From Leeuwenhoekiella aequorea (GTDB lineage Bacteria > Bacteroidota > Bacteroidia > Flavobacteriales > Flavobacteriaceae): a stretch of DNA of 64,000 nt. The notes beneath the pieces were generated by a model that worked only from the letters and a program-made list of their open reading frames with translations, made no database searches and was not told where the DNA came from. Of this stretch, positions 51,765-61,688 are shown piece by piece. Location of the stretch: the NCBI RefSeq assembly GCF_004104375.1, contig NZ_QOVM01000005.1, positions 1-64,000 on the forward strand, written 5' to 3'. The first letter of the stretch is position 1. Each line of letters starts with the position of its first letter. A program made the translations under genes and the position numbers.

Positions 51765-52733
51765 TTATGAGTTATTAGCTTTAAACTCTTTTAGTTTTTC
51801 GTTAAGTCGGGGTACAATATCAAATGCATCACCTACAATACCGTAGTCTGCTGCCTTAAAAAACGGCGCTTCAGGATCCGAATTGATAACCACTTTAACT
51901 TTCGAAGAGTTAATTCCTGCCAAATGTTGAATAGCTCCGGAAATTCCAATAGCTATATATAAATTAGACGCAACGGGTTTCCCAGTTTGTCCTACGTGCT
52001 CGCTATGTGGTCTCCATCCCATATCAGAAACCGGCTTAGAACAAGCTGTCGCTGCTCCTAATATATCTGCCATTTCTTCAACCATAGACCAGTTTTCTGG
52101 ACCTTTTAATCCGCGGCCACCACTCACAACAATTTCTGCATCTGCGATGGTAACCTTATCCTTTGCTTTGTCTACCGATTTAACTTCAACATCAAATTGT
52201 GCATCTTTTAAACTAGGTTCAAAAGATTCTTCTGAAGCATCTTTCTGCGATTCTTTGATTCCGAAGCTATTTTTTGAAAGACCTACAATTTTAATGTCGG
52301 TAGTAATTTTGGTGTGATTAAATGCTTTATTTGTAAACGCAGTACGTTTAACGGTAAATGGTGATGCGCTTTCAGGAAGAGCAACAACATTAGAAGCGTA
52401 TCCTGCATTTAAATCCATAGCAAGCAATGGTGCAAGATATTTTGCATTAGCACTGCTGCTTATTACAATCACCTTAGAACTTTCCTGGTTAGCTGCTTGT
52501 GCAATTGCTTTGGCGTAGGCATTTGCATTAAAAGCATTTAATTTATCGTTTTTGATATGCAATACTTTGTCTGCGCCATATGCACCTAATTCTGATATAT
52601 TATCTGCGTTAACAGCGATTGCTGTAACTGTAGTATTCATCATATCTGCTATGCCTCGCGCATAACTCACAACCTCATAGGAGGTCTTCTTAAACTTTCC
52701 TTCTTCTGCTTCTGTATATACTAAAACTGACAT
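51765..52733 (-). CDS. etfA: Electron transfer flavoprotein alpha subunit
   Basis: 322 residues. The C-terminal FAD domain is clear: SGGRGLKGPENWSMVEEMAD, VSDMGWRPHSEHVGQTGKPV, YIAIGISGAIQHLAGINSS, VINSDPEAPFFKAADYGIVG. The N-terminal half is the beta-alpha-beta fold. With EtfB it carries electrons from acyl-CoA and amino-acid dehydrogenases to the quinone pool. It is 56 bp downstream of etfB; the two are one operon. Confidence 0.95.
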   Translation of the reverse strand: MSVLVYTEAEEGKFKKTSYEVVSYARGIADMMNTTVTAIAVNADNISELGAYGADKVLHIKNDKLNAFNANAYAKAIAQAANQESSKVIVISSSANAKYLAPLLAMDLNAGYASNVVALPESASPFTVKRTAFTNKAFNHTKITTDIKIVGLSKNSFGIKESQKDASEESFEPSLKDAQFDVEVKSVDKAKDKVTIADAEIVVSGGRGLKGPENWSMVEEMADILGAATACSKPVSDMGWRPHSEHVGQTGKPVASNLYIAIGISGAIQHLAGINSSKVKVVINSDPEAPFFKAADYGIVGDAFDIVPRLNEKLKEFKANNS

Positions 52734-52789
52734 ATTTTTAATTTTTTCTTTCCGGTTAATGAAAAGTAGTTTTTAATTCATCTCGATTT

Positions 52790-53536
52790 TTAAATAGCTT
52801 TTGCTTCGTTATGAAGGAGATCTATAAGCTCATCTAAATTGTCTGGAGAAATTAATTTTACAGCACCTTTAGGAGCCGGCTTTTCAAATGAAACCGCTTT
52901 AGTTTCTGTAGAAGCTCCTTGTGGTTCTTTTACATCTAGAGGTTTTTTACGAGCCATCATAATTCCACGCATATTTGGAATACGCAGATCACTTTCTTCT
53001 ACAAGACCTTTTTGACCACCTATTACCAGAGGAAGCTTTGCAGTTACAGTCTCTTTACCACCATCAATTTCTCGTATGGCAGTCGCAGAATCGCCTTCTA
53101 TCTCCAGACTAATGCAAGTATTTATAAAACTTGCGCCTATTAAACTGGCAAGCATTCCCGGTACCATACCTCCATTGTAATCTATAGATTCACGACCGGC
53201 AATTATTAAATCGTAATTACCTTCTTTAGCAATTACACTTAGTTCTTTTGCTACTTGAAAACCATCTAGTGCTTCTGTATTTATACGTATAGCAGAATCT
53301 GCACCTATTGCTAGGGCTTTACGAAGTGTAGGTTCTGTTTCTGCGCCCCCAACATTTACGATATCTACTGTAGCATTTTGTTTTTCTTTAAACCACATTG
53401 CTCGGGTTAACCCAAATTCATCATTAGGATTTATTACAAATTGAACACCATTAGTGTCAAATTGCGTGTCATTGTCTGTAAAGTTGATCTTGGAAGTCGT
53501 ATCAGGTACGTGGCTGATGCACACTAATATTTTCAT
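52790..53536 (-). CDS. etfB: Electron transfer flavoprotein beta subunit
   Basis: 248 residues. The N-terminus MKILVCISHVPDTTSKINFT, FVINPNDEFGLTRAMWF, and the recognition-loop area DLIIAGRESIDYNGGMVPGM identify it, followed by AKLPLVIGGQKGLVEESDLR. It binds AMP and interacts with dehydrogenase partners. Divergent from pdhB across a 195-bp gap, as in related genomes that I recall. Confidence 0.95.
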   Translation of the reverse strand: MKILVCISHVPDTTSKINFTDNDTQFDTNGVQFVINPNDEFGLTRAMWFKEKQNATVDIVNVGGAETEPTLRKALAIGADSAIRINTEALDGFQVAKELSVIAKEGNYDLIIAGRESIDYNGGMVPGMLASLIGASFINTCISLEIEGDSATAIREIDGGKETVTAKLPLVIGGQKGLVEESDLRIPNMRGIMMARKKPLDVKEPQGASTETKAVSFEKPAPKGAVKLISPDNLDELIDLLHNEAKAI

Positions 53537-53731
53537 ATATTATTTCTTTTTAGAGTAACTATTTCGTTTGCGATACGAAAATAAGCATTAATATTTGAAA
53601 TTTACTATGCGCGCATAACAAATTTTAGTTAAATCAAATTCTTTTAGGTTGATTTAATTGCTATTTTTGCTACCCCTTCAAATTTGGGGAATTTACTTGA
53701 TTTAACTGTATTATTACATCCACTTTAATAT

Positions 53732-54709
53732 ATGAAAACAATACAATTTAGGGAAGCCATTTGCGAGGCCATGAGTGAAGAGATGCGTCGGGATGACACC
53801 ATTTACCTTATGGGTGAAGAAGTAGCAGAATATAATGGTGCATATAAAGCATCAAAAGGTATGCTAGACGAGTTTGGTCCAGACCGCGTGATTGATACTC
53901 CTATCTCTGAGCTTGGTTTTGCCGGTATTGCCATAGGTAGTGCTATGAACGGTAACCGTCCTATTGTAGAATATATGACATTTAATTTCTCACTAGTAGG
54001 AATTGATCAGATTATAAACAATGCGGCAAAAATACGCCAGATGTCTGGAGGTCAATTTAATTGTCCTATCGTTTTTAGAGGTCCTACTGCTTCAGCAGGG
54101 CAATTAGGAGCAACACACTCACAAGCATTTGAAAGTTGGTTTGCAAATACTCCGGGACTTAAGGTTATTGTGCCTTCAAACCCAGCAGATGCAAAAGGTC
54201 TACTTAAAGCGGCTATACGTGATGATGATCCAGTTATTTTTATGGAGAGTGAGCAGATGTATGGTGATAAAGGAGAAGTTCCAGAAGGTGATTACCTTAT
54301 TCCTATAGGTGTTGCAGATATCAAAAGAGCGGGTAAGGACGTTACTATAGTATCTTTTGGTAAAATTATCAAAGAGGCTTATACTGCCGCAGACGAATTA
54401 GAAAAAGAAGGAATATCTTGTGAAATTATCGATTTACGTACGGTAAGACCTTTAGATATTAACACAGTTCTTGAATCTGTGAAAAAAACAAATAGATTAG
54501 TAATTCTTGAAGAAGCTTGGCCTTTTGGGAATGTTTCTACAGAAATTACTTATCAAGTACAAGAGCAAGCATTTGATTATCTGGATGCTCCTATTGTAAA
54601 AATAAACACGGCAGATACTCCTGCGCCTTACTCACCGGGACTTTTAAAAGAATGGATTCCTAATAGTAATGACGTTGTTAAAGCTGTGAAAAAAGTACTT
54701 TACAGATAG
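53732..54709 (+). CDS. pdhB: Pyruvate dehydrogenase E1 beta subunit
   Basis: 325 residues. Signatures of E1-beta: MKTIQFREAICEAMSEEMRR, GEEVAEYNGAYKASKGML, TPISELGFAGIAIGSAMNG, GAThSQAFESWFANTPGLKV-type loop (GATHSQAFESWF), and the C-terminal DLRTVRPLDINTVLESVKKT. It pairs with an E1-alpha subunit encoded elsewhere to oxidatively decarboxylate pyruvate with thiamine diphosphate. Monocistronic here with a strong terminator (54729-54766). Confidence 0.96.
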   Translation: MKTIQFREAICEAMSEEMRRDDTIYLMGEEVAEYNGAYKASKGMLDEFGPDRVIDTPISELGFAGIAIGSAMNGNRPIVEYMTFNFSLVGIDQIINNAAKIRQMSGGQFNCPIVFRGPTASAGQLGATHSQAFESWFANTPGLKVIVPSNPADAKGLLKAAIRDDDPVIFMESEQMYGDKGEVPEGDYLIPIGVADIKRAGKDVTIVSFGKIIKEAYTAADELEKEGISCEIIDLRTVRPLDINTVLESVKKTNRLVILEEAWPFGNVSTEITYQVQEQAFDYLDAPIVKINTADTPAPYSPGLLKEWIPNSNDVVKAVKKVLYR

Positions 54710-54728
54710 ACTGTTACAATTATCTTTG

Positions 54729-54766
54729 AAGCTTCATTAATCTCTGATTAATGAAGCTTTTTTTGT
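54729..54766 (+). terminator. Terminator of pdhB
   Basis: AAGCTTCATTAATC pairs with GATTAATGAAGCTT, followed by seven T's. Confidence 0.88.
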
Positions 54767-54887
54767 TAATAAAAGTTCCATTTTGCGACAAATAAAACTC
54801 GTGCGGTAAAATTGCCGTATATATAGTACTAATTAGCCCTGTAAAAAGTGCTAGACGCTCCCCAAGAGAGACCTACTTATACCATTT

Positions 54888-57380
54888 ATGAAGAGAATTT
54901 TAATCTTATTATTACTTGTCCTTCTTCCTGTACTAACTATAGGTCAGACTAAGGCAGGAGGGATAGTTTATGATGATGCCGGTAGCCCTATACCTTTTGC
55001 AAATGTTGTGTTTGCAGGTTCTACAGAAGGAACAATTACTAATGAGGATGGACGTTTTTATATTCAATCAGATGCTACCTATACAGGTTTAAAGGTGTCT
55101 TTTGTAGGTTTTCAGTCTAAAGAAGTAGCGTTGCCGCAAAAGGTTAATTATGATTTAAAAATCACTCTTGGTGAAGAAACCGAAAGTCTTAGTGAGGTTG
55201 TAATTTATACAGGTAAACAATCTAAAAAGAACAACCCGGCGATAGATATCTTGAGAAAGATCTGGGAAAATAAACGATCTAACGGCTTGAGCAATGTCAA
55301 ACAATACCAGTATGATAAATATGAGAAGGTAGAATTTGATCTCAACACTATTGATAGTGCATTGATAAATAGCAAAATCTTTAACAAGATGGAGTTTATT
55401 TTTGATCAGATGGATACTTCTAGAATTACTGGAAAGACCTATTTGCCCATTTTTATAAATGAACGTAGCAGTAAAGTTTACGGAGACAATATTCTGGGGA
55501 AAGAAAAAGAGGAATTAGAAGGCAATAGAAATAGTGGTTTTAGTACAAATCAAACTTTAATAGCTTTTATTCAAGAGCTCTATAATGAGTTTAATATATA
55601 TGACAACTACCTTAAGTTTTTTGATAAGAGTTTTGTGAGTCCTTTGTCAACAACAGGTATCGACACCTATAACTATGTACTTGCAGACAGTACATTTATA
55701 AAAGACAAGTGGTGCTATAATATTATATATTATCCAAGACGCTCTAACGAACTCACATTTAAAGGAGATTTTTGGGTAAATGATACAACCTGGGCAATTA
55801 AAGAAATAAACCTGCAGGTTAATAAAAGTGCCAATATCAATTGGGTAAAAGAGATCTACATTGAGCAGGAGTATGATGTGCTTAATGACTCGGTATTCTT
55901 AATAACGCGTGATTATTTTCTTTCAGATTTCTCACTTCGGAAAAAAGAAGGAAGTCGTGGAATCTATGGAAAGCGTACTACACTTTATGACAACTATACA
56001 TTTGATAAGAAACTAGATGAAAAAGTTTATGATGAGCGAGTTTCTAAATATGACGAGGATGTATATACTAAAGGAGATGATTTTTGGGAAGAAAAACGTC
56101 TTGAACCTTTAAGCAAAGATGAAAAAGGGGTATACGTTATGCTCGATTCGCTTAAGAAGGTTCCTAAATTTCAGCGTTTATATGATGCGGGAGCCGTTCT
56201 GGTAAGTGGATATTATGAATGGGATAAAGCAAATCTAGATATTGGCCCTGTATTTTCTGCCCTTGGCTTTAATGATGTAGAAGGATTACGAGTGCGATTA
56301 GGTGCAAGAACATATTTTGACCAAAATGATCCTTGGAGGCTAGAAGGTTTTGGCGCATATGGTTTTAAAGATGACAAATTTAAATTCGGTATTTCGGGTA
56401 AAATCCTACTAGACAATAAGGCAAGACTTATAGTTTCTGGAGGATATAGACAAGATATTGAGCAGATAGCCGCAAGTCTAACAACCTCAACAGATGTATT
56501 AGGAAGAAATCTAGCTTCATCATCTTTAGTTACTGTAGGAAACAACGACCAACTTACGAGTCTCAAACTTGCCAATTTTGCAATTGAGGCAGAATTTTTA
56601 AAGAATTTGATTATACGGTCTGATATGTCATACAGAACTTTAAAATCTGCATCACCAACATTTAACTTAGATTATTTTACAGACTTTTCACAAACAGAAA
56701 TTGCCTCTGAAGTAAAGCAAACAGAACTTGTACTGAGTGCAATATTTGAACCGGGTAAACGTACCTCAGGATACGGGGTTGAGCGCACTACCAGTAATGA
56801 ATGGTTTCCAACCCTATTTTTAGGTTATACTAAAGGAGTTGAAGGTCTCTTTAATAGTGATTTTGATTACGAGAAGCTTCAGTTCTCGTATCGTCAACCG
56901 TGGAGAATGGGTGGTTTAGGTACGTTTAGTTCTACAATCGAGGCCGGTAAAACCTTTGGTGAAGTGCCATTAGGCTTGTTGAGTGTTATTCCTGGTAATC
57001 AAAATCTATTTTCAATATACGGGACATTTCCGCAGTTGAATTATTATGAATTTGTAACAGATACGTATGCTACGCTTCACCTGGAGCATAACTTTGGAGG
57101 AAGATTATTTGGTAAAATTCCGCTACTTAAGAAATTAAATCTACGTGAGATAATTGGTTTTAGAGGTGCTTGGGGAGAAATTTCAAATGAAAACCAACTT
57201 ATCAATGCTTCTAATATAAGATATATCGCGCCAGATTCTAAACCGTACTATGAATATAGCTTTGGAGTGGGTAATATTTTAAAAATACTTCGAATTGATT
57301 TTAATTTTAGAGGAAACTATTTAGAAGTGCCAGATGCACGTAAGTTTGGGGTAACTGGAGCACTTGAATTTTCGTTCTAA
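54888..57380 (+). CDS. DUF5686 outer-membrane protein with carboxypeptidase-regulatory-like domain
   Basis: 830 residues. Signal peptide MKRILILLLLVLLPVLTIGQ; residues ~22-105 are a CarboxypepD-regulatory-like plug-type domain (AGGIVYDDAGSPIPFANVVF, EGTITNEDGRFYIQ). The rest matches the DUF5686 family, with repeated antiparallel strands at the C-terminus and a terminal aromatic (ALEFSF), expected of an outer-membrane barrel. Members are widespread in Bacteroidota and look like TonB-dependent-receptor relatives but have no defined substrate. Not linked to a SusD-like partner. Confidence 0.85.
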   Translation: MKRILILLLLVLLPVLTIGQTKAGGIVYDDAGSPIPFANVVFAGSTEGTITNEDGRFYIQSDATYTGLKVSFVGFQSKEVALPQKVNYDLKITLGEETESLSEVVIYTGKQSKKNNPAIDILRKIWENKRSNGLSNVKQYQYDKYEKVEFDLNTIDSALINSKIFNKMEFIFDQMDTSRITGKTYLPIFINERSSKVYGDNILGKEKEELEGNRNSGFSTNQTLIAFIQELYNEFNIYDNYLKFFDKSFVSPLSTTGIDTYNYVLADSTFIKDKWCYNIIYYPRRSNELTFKGDFWVNDTTWAIKEINLQVNKSANINWVKEIYIEQEYDVLNDSVFLITRDYFLSDFSLRKKEGSRGIYGKRTTLYDNYTFDKKLDEKVYDERVSKYDEDVYTKGDDFWEEKRLEPLSKDEKGVYVMLDSLKKVPKFQRLYDAGAVLVSGYYEWDKANLDIGPVFSALGFNDVEGLRVRLGARTYFDQNDPWRLEGFGAYGFKDDKFKFGISGKILLDNKARLIVSGGYRQDIEQIAASLTTSTDVLGRNLASSSLVTVGNNDQLTSLKLANFAIEAEFLKNLIIRSDMSYRTLKSASPTFNLDYFTDFSQTEIASEVKQTELVLSAIFEPGKRTSGYGVERTTSNEWFPTLFLGYTKGVEGLFNSDFDYEKLQFSYRQPWRMGGLGTFSSTIEAGKTFGEVPLGLLSVIPGNQNLFSIYGTFPQLNYYEFVTDTYATLHLEHNFGGRLFGKIPLLKKLNLREIIGFRGAWGEISNENQLINASNIRYIAPDSKPYYEYSFGVGNILKILRIDFNFRGNYLEVPDARKFGVTGALEFSF

Positions 57381-57464
57381 AATTAAGCAATGTGATAGTG
57401 AGAGTATTAGTTTGATGTAAAAAGTAGTTTGCTGGTTAACTAGATGTTACTTTTAGAAGATTTG

Positions 57465-57496
57465 TTTGTCGTAGCTTCTCATTTGGTCTATTTTTG
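57465..57496 (+). promoter_or_regulatory. Promoter of ppa
   Basis: TTTG at 57465-57468, 20-base spacer, TATTTTTG at 57489-57496; excellent match to the Bacteroidota -33/-7 consensus. The ATG lies 45 bp further. Confidence 0.6.
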
Positions 57497-57541
57497 CAGC
57501 CTATTTTACGTAAAAAAACAATAGAAAAAATATATAATAGC

Positions 57542-58069
57542 ATGACAACAGAGCAAATTTCAGCATTTGACGTTCTTATCGAAATACCGAAGGGTAGTCG
57601 TAATAAGTATGAGTATGATTTTAAGTTGAAAAAAATACGATATGACCGTATGATTTTTTCTTCAATGATGTACCCTGCAGATTACGGATTTATCCCACAA
57701 ACATTAGCGCTAGATGGTGATCCTTTAGATGTTCTAGTTTTAGTTACAGAGCCTACTTTTCCAGGCTGTGTAATGGAAGTTAAGCCTATTGGTGTATTTC
57801 ATATGACCGATGAAAAAGGTCCAGATGAAAAAATTATTTGTGTACCGGTAAGTGATCCTATCGCAAGTAGCACTAAAGATCTTAGTGAATTAAACCCACA
57901 CTTAATCAAAGAAATCGAGCATTTCTTTCAAGTTTATAAAGATCTTGAAAAGAAAAAAGTGGATGTAGGTGGTTTTGGTGATGTAAACGAGGCAAAAGAA
58001 ATTATCATTCAGTGTATAGATCGTTATAAGAATAGTGATATTCCTAAAGAAGATGTGAGTATAGATTAA
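57542..58069 (+). CDS. ppa: Inorganic pyrophosphatase (soluble, family I)
   Basis: 175 residues from ATG 57542 (MTTEQISAFDVLIEIPKGSR); the upstream frame includes the promoter and is rejected. Catalytic signature DGDPLDVLVLVTEPTFPGC with the three metal-binding Asp residues, preceded by YPADYGFIPQTLALDGDPLD and followed by KIICVPVSDPI. It hydrolyses PPi in the cytoplasm, pulling nucleic-acid and other syntheses. It is followed, 148 bp on, by a membrane pyrophosphatase gene. Confidence 0.96.
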   Translation: MTTEQISAFDVLIEIPKGSRNKYEYDFKLKKIRYDRMIFSSMMYPADYGFIPQTLALDGDPLDVLVLVTEPTFPGCVMEVKPIGVFHMTDEKGPDEKIICVPVSDPIASSTKDLSELNPHLIKEIEHFFQVYKDLEKKKVDVGGFGDVNEAKEIIIQCIDRYKNSDIPKEDVSID

Positions 58070-58095
58070 GTTCGCAAGAATTTAATAACTTATAT

Positions 58096-58124
58096 AAAAG
58101 ACCGCTAATAAGCGGTCTTTTTTT
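58096..58124 (+). terminator. Terminator of ppa
   Basis: AAAAGACCGCT pairs with AGCGGTCTTTT around AATA, followed by T's. Confidence 0.88.
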
Positions 58125-58216
58125 ATTGTATATTCTCTATAAATATTCAATTTAATTATGTTAATCGCAATTTTACTACTTTAGTATTATTGTATTAATA
58201 ATTTAAAAGCTCATTT

Positions 58217-60493
58217 ATGGAATCTAACATTATCTACGTGCCAATCATTTTGGCGATCATTGGACTGCTTTTTATGTTTATCAAAATGGCTTGGGTAAAG
58301 AGACAACCCAACGGAAATGAAAAAATGCAGGATATTTCAAAAAGCATAAAAGAAGGAGCTCTTGCATTCTTAGCTGCCGAATATAGGCTGTTACTCATCT
58401 TTGTTATTATTGCCTCCGGATTGCTGTTTGTGGTGTCGTATATGGTAGATACAACAAGCTGGATGATTGTTCCGGCCTTTATTATTGGTGCTTTTTTTTC
58501 TGCTCTTGCAGGAAATATAGGAATGCGTATTGCTACTGATGCAAATGCACGTACAGCAGAGGCTGCAAAAACAAGTTTGCCTCAAGCTCTAAAAGTAAGT
58601 TTTGGAGGAGGTACGGTTATGGGGCTTGGAGTTGCAGGACTAGCCGTTTTAGGATTGAGTCTAATTTTTCTTTTTTTAATGGAAAGCTTTTTAACTGAAG
58701 GCGGTGATTTTTATGAAGAAATGACAGTAGTATTAGAAACGCTGGCGGGGTTTTCTTTGGGAGCAGAGTCTATAGCGCTTTTTGCTCGTGTGGGAGGAGG
58801 TATTTATACAAAAGCCGCAGATGTGGGAGCAGATCTGGTGGGTAAAGTAGAAGCCGGAATTCCTGAAGATGATCCTCGTAATCCCGCGACAATTGCAGAT
58901 AATGTGGGTGATAACGTAGGTGATGTTGCCGGTATGGGGGCAGATCTTTTTGGTAGTTATGTAGCAACAGTGTTAGCAGCTATGGTTTTGGGTAACTATC
59001 TAGTACGAGATATGTCTAGAGATAGTCAATTTACAGATGCTTTTAATAATATGGGGCCGGTTTTATTACCAATTGTTATTGCAGGAGTAGGAATTTTAGC
59101 TTCAATCATCGCAACATTTTTAGTGGGTATTAAAGATAATAATGCCAAAGAAAGCCAAGTTCAACGGGCCTTAGATGCCGGTAATTGGGTAGCTATACTT
59201 TTAACCTTGGTTGCTAGTTATTTTCTTATTGACTGGATGTTACCACAATCAATGTCGATGCAATTTTTTGGAGAAGGGTATAAAGATATTCCTTCTTTAA
59301 ATGTATTCTGGTCAGCTTGTATTGGTCTTGCCGTAGGTGCTCTAATTTCTATTGTTACGGCGCATTACACAAGTTTAGGGAAGGGGCCAGTTATGAGTAT
59401 TGTAAAAAATTCTTCTACTGGAGCGGCAACAAATATTATTGCTGGTTTAGCTGTGGGTATGAAATCTACTTTTCTTTCTGTATTACTATTTGCGGCTGCT
59501 ATTTATGGGTCTTATGAGTTGGCAGGATTTTACGGTGTAGCTTTAGCGGCTTCAGCAATGATGGCAACTACCGCAATGCAATTAGCTATAGACGCCTTCG
59601 GACCTATCGCAGATAATGCCGGCGGAGTTGCAGAGATGAGTAATCTCGATGATCATGTGCGTGAACGTACCGATATTTTAGATTCTGTAGGTAATACCAC
59701 TGCAGCAGTAGGTAAAGGTTTTGCTATTGCCTCTGCAGCGCTCACAGCACTCGCACTTTTTGCGGCGTACGTTACATTTACCGGGATTGATGGTATTAAT
59801 ATATTTAAAGCAGATGTACTAGCAGCTTTGTTTGTAGGCGGAATGATTCCTGTTGTTTTTTCTGCATTAGCAATGCAATCTGTTGGTAAAGCTGCGATGC
59901 AAATGGTGCAGGAGGTACGCAGACAGTTTAGGGAAATTCCGGGAATACTAGAAGGTACAGGAAAACCTGAATATGGAAAGTGTGTTGAGATTTCTACTAA
60001 AGCTGCCTTAAGAGAGATGATTCTACCTGGTTTGATAACAATAATTACCCCCATTTTGATGGGGCTTTTATTTGGAGCTGAACCACTGGGAGGTTATATG
60101 GCGGGTGTTTGTGTCTCTGGAGTTATGTGGGCGATTTTTCAGAATAATGCTGGAGGTGCCTGGGATAATGCAAAAAAATCATTTGAAGCAGGTGTAGAAA
60201 TTGAAGGTAAAATGTCTTACAAAGGTAGCGATGCACATAAAGCAGCAGTTACTGGTGACACGGTTGGTGATCCATTTAAGGATACATCAGGCCCTTCAAT
60301 GAATATACTTATTAAACTTACCTGCCTAGTAGGATTAGTTATTGCTCCATTATTAGCTGCCGAAAATGATGAGGTTTTGGTTGATACCAATCCGATTAAT
60401 ACTGAAGTAGATGTAGCTCGAACGAATAGCGATTTAGTACGAACTGAAAAGTCTGGAGTAGCAGATGAACATATTTTAAATGCAAAACCTTAA
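58217..60493 (+). CDS. hppA: K+-dependent membrane-bound pyrophosphatase (H+ or Na+ pump)
   Basis: 758 residues with about sixteen membrane helices. Pump signatures: [20 protein letters not shown], the PPi-binding [20 protein letters not shown], and [14 protein letters not shown]-type loop ([17 protein letters not shown]). The diagnostic [20 protein letters not shown] has Ala where K+-independent enzymes have Lys, so this belongs to the K+-dependent class. Whether Na+ or H+ is pumped cannot be decided here. A ~45-residue acidic C-terminal tail after the last helix ([16 protein letters not shown]...) is unusual. Lies directly after ppa, pairing wasteful and energy-conserving PPi hydrolysis. 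Confidence 0.95.
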   Translation: MESNIIYVPIILAIIGLLFMFIKMAWVKRQPNGNEKMQDISKSIKEGALAFLAAEYRLLLIFVIIASGLLFVVSYMVDTTSWMIVPAFIIGAFFSALAGNIGMRIATDANARTAEAAKTSLPQALKVSFGGGTVMGLGVAGLAVLGLSLIFLFLMESFLTEGGDFYEEMTVVLETLAGFSLGAESIALFARVGGGIYTKAADVGADLVGKVEAGIPEDDPRNPATIADNVGDNVGDVAGMGADLFGSYVATVLAAMVLGNYLVRDMSRDSQFTDAFNNMGPVLLPIVIAGVGILASIIATFLVGIKDNNAKESQVQRALDAGNWVAILLTLVASYFLIDWMLPQSMSMQFFGEGYKDIPSLNVFWSACIGLAVGALISIVTAHYTSLGKGPVMSIVKNSSTGAATNIIAGLAVGMKSTFLSVLLFAAAIYGSYELAGFYGVALAASAMMATTAMQLAIDAFGPIADNAGGVAEMSNLDDHVRERTDILDSVGNTTAAVGKGFAIASAALTALALFAAYVTFTGIDGINIFKADVLAALFVGGMIPVVFSALAMQSVGKAAMQMVQEVRRQFREIPGILEGTGKPEYGKCVEISTKAALREMILPGLITIITPILMGLLFGAEPLGGYMAGVCVSGVMWAIFQNNAGGAWDNAKKSFEAGVEIEGKMSYKGSDAHKAAVTGDTVGDPFKDTSGPSMNILIKLTCLVGLVIAPLLAAENDEVLVDTNPINTEVDVARTNSDLVRTEKSGVADEHILNAKP

Positions 60494-60615
60494 TAGTCAC
60501 TTGAAATGTAGCTGAAGGAGATTTGAAAATAACGTATTTGAATCTATTAAAAATGAAGTTAAAAAACCGAGAATTCAAATAAAAGAATAACGTATCCTTA
60601 AGACAACTTTACCAT

Positions 60616-60646
60616 TAAAATCCCGGCTAGCATGTCGGGATTTTAT
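60616..60646 (+). terminator. Terminator of hppA
   Basis: TAAAATCCCG pairs with CGGGATTTTA around CTAGCATG. Lies 12 bp before the next ATG. Confidence 0.75.
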
Positions 60647-60657
60647 AATTTAAAGTT

Positions 60658-61686
60658 ATGTTTAAAGAAGTTTTACAAAGATTGAATCTTCACGAAAAAG
60701 ACCCATTGCAAATACATGGGTATCAAAGTTATGGTACCCATGAGCATATTTATTTGTTAGGTAGGGCGCTTGAAGATGAAGGTGTTAATTTAGAAAAAAC
60801 CGGTTTTGTAAATGCATTTAAAAATGCCTACAGACAGTTTAGAAGCGATGAGCTCTCACACGCTAAGATCAAAGTTAAATTGCCAGATAATCGCGTTTTG
60901 TATACTATTACAGATGAAGAGGGTTATTTTAAGATTGATGAAAAATTAGCAAATTTAAAGGATCTTACAAATGAAGAGGGTTGGCTACAATTGGAATTAG
61001 CTTATGACGATGAAAATCAAAAGCGATTAGTAACCAATGACAATAAGTTTGCTGCTCAAATGCTTATCCCGTCTGATAAAGCTGAATACGGTGTTATTAG
61101 TGATATCGATGATACAATGTTGAAGACAGGTGTAACCTCACTTTTAAAATGGCGGGTAATTTTAAATACATTATTTAAAGGTGTGGGTAAACGTACGCCT
61201 TTTACAGGTGCTGCAGATTTCTATAAAAAATTACATTTGGGTAAATCTGGGAGTGCATCAAACCCTATGTTTTATGTGAGCAACAGTCCGTGGAATTTGT
61301 ACCACTATCTGGAAGCATTCATCAAGAATAATAGTTTCCCAAAAGGCGCCATCCTATTGCGTGATTTTAGGACTCCTTTTGATCGAACGCCAAAGCCTGA
61401 AAAACCACATAAACAACATGAAATTCGGAATATTTTAAAGACGTATCCAGATTTACAATTTGTTCTTATAGGAGATAGTGGTGAGCACGATGCTGATATC
61501 TATATAGAAATAGCCGAAGAATATCCAGAACGTATTAAAGCGATTTATTTGCGAAGTGTAACTCACGAAAAACGTGCTTTTAGAGTACGTGGCCTACTGG
61601 AAAAGTTTGAAGTAACACCAGCTCTACTTGTAAAAGATAGCACCGCTGCCGAAGATCACGCTAGAGAGCAAGGTTTAATTATCTAA
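60658..61686 (+). CDS. App1-type phosphatase (DUF2183) protein
   Basis: 342 residues. The C-terminal HAD-like core has GVISDIDDTMLKTGVTSLLK (DxDxT-type nucleophile loop), MFYVSNSPWNLYHYLEAFI, and FVLIGDSGEHDADIYIEIAE (second metal-binding pair), as in App1/phosphatidate phosphatase-like proteins. The N-terminal beta-rich half (KIKVKLPDNRVLYTITDEEG) is the family's companion domain. Likely a phosphatase of phosphatidate or related lipids in bacteria; the substrate is unproven. Monocistronic after the hppA terminator, convergent with the GH53 gene (2-bp gap). Confidence 0.88.
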   Translation: MFKEVLQRLNLHEKDPLQIHGYQSYGTHEHIYLLGRALEDEGVNLEKTGFVNAFKNAYRQFRSDELSHAKIKVKLPDNRVLYTITDEEGYFKIDEKLANLKDLTNEEGWLQLELAYDDENQKRLVTNDNKFAAQMLIPSDKAEYGVISDIDDTMLKTGVTSLLKWRVILNTLFKGVGKRTPFTGAADFYKKLHLGKSGSASNPMFYVSNSPWNLYHYLEAFIKNNSFPKGAILLRDFRTPFDRTPKPEKPHKQHEIRNILKTYPDLQFVLIGDSGEHDADIYIEIAEEYPERIKAIYLRSVTHEKRAFRVRGLLEKFEVTPALLVKDSTAAEDHAREQGLII

Positions 61687-61688
61687 TT

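Noticed and set aside
59653-60054. Minus-strand ORF within the membrane pyrophosphatase gene
   Set aside because: Antisense of a repetitive hydrophobic coding region; composition is a shadow pattern.
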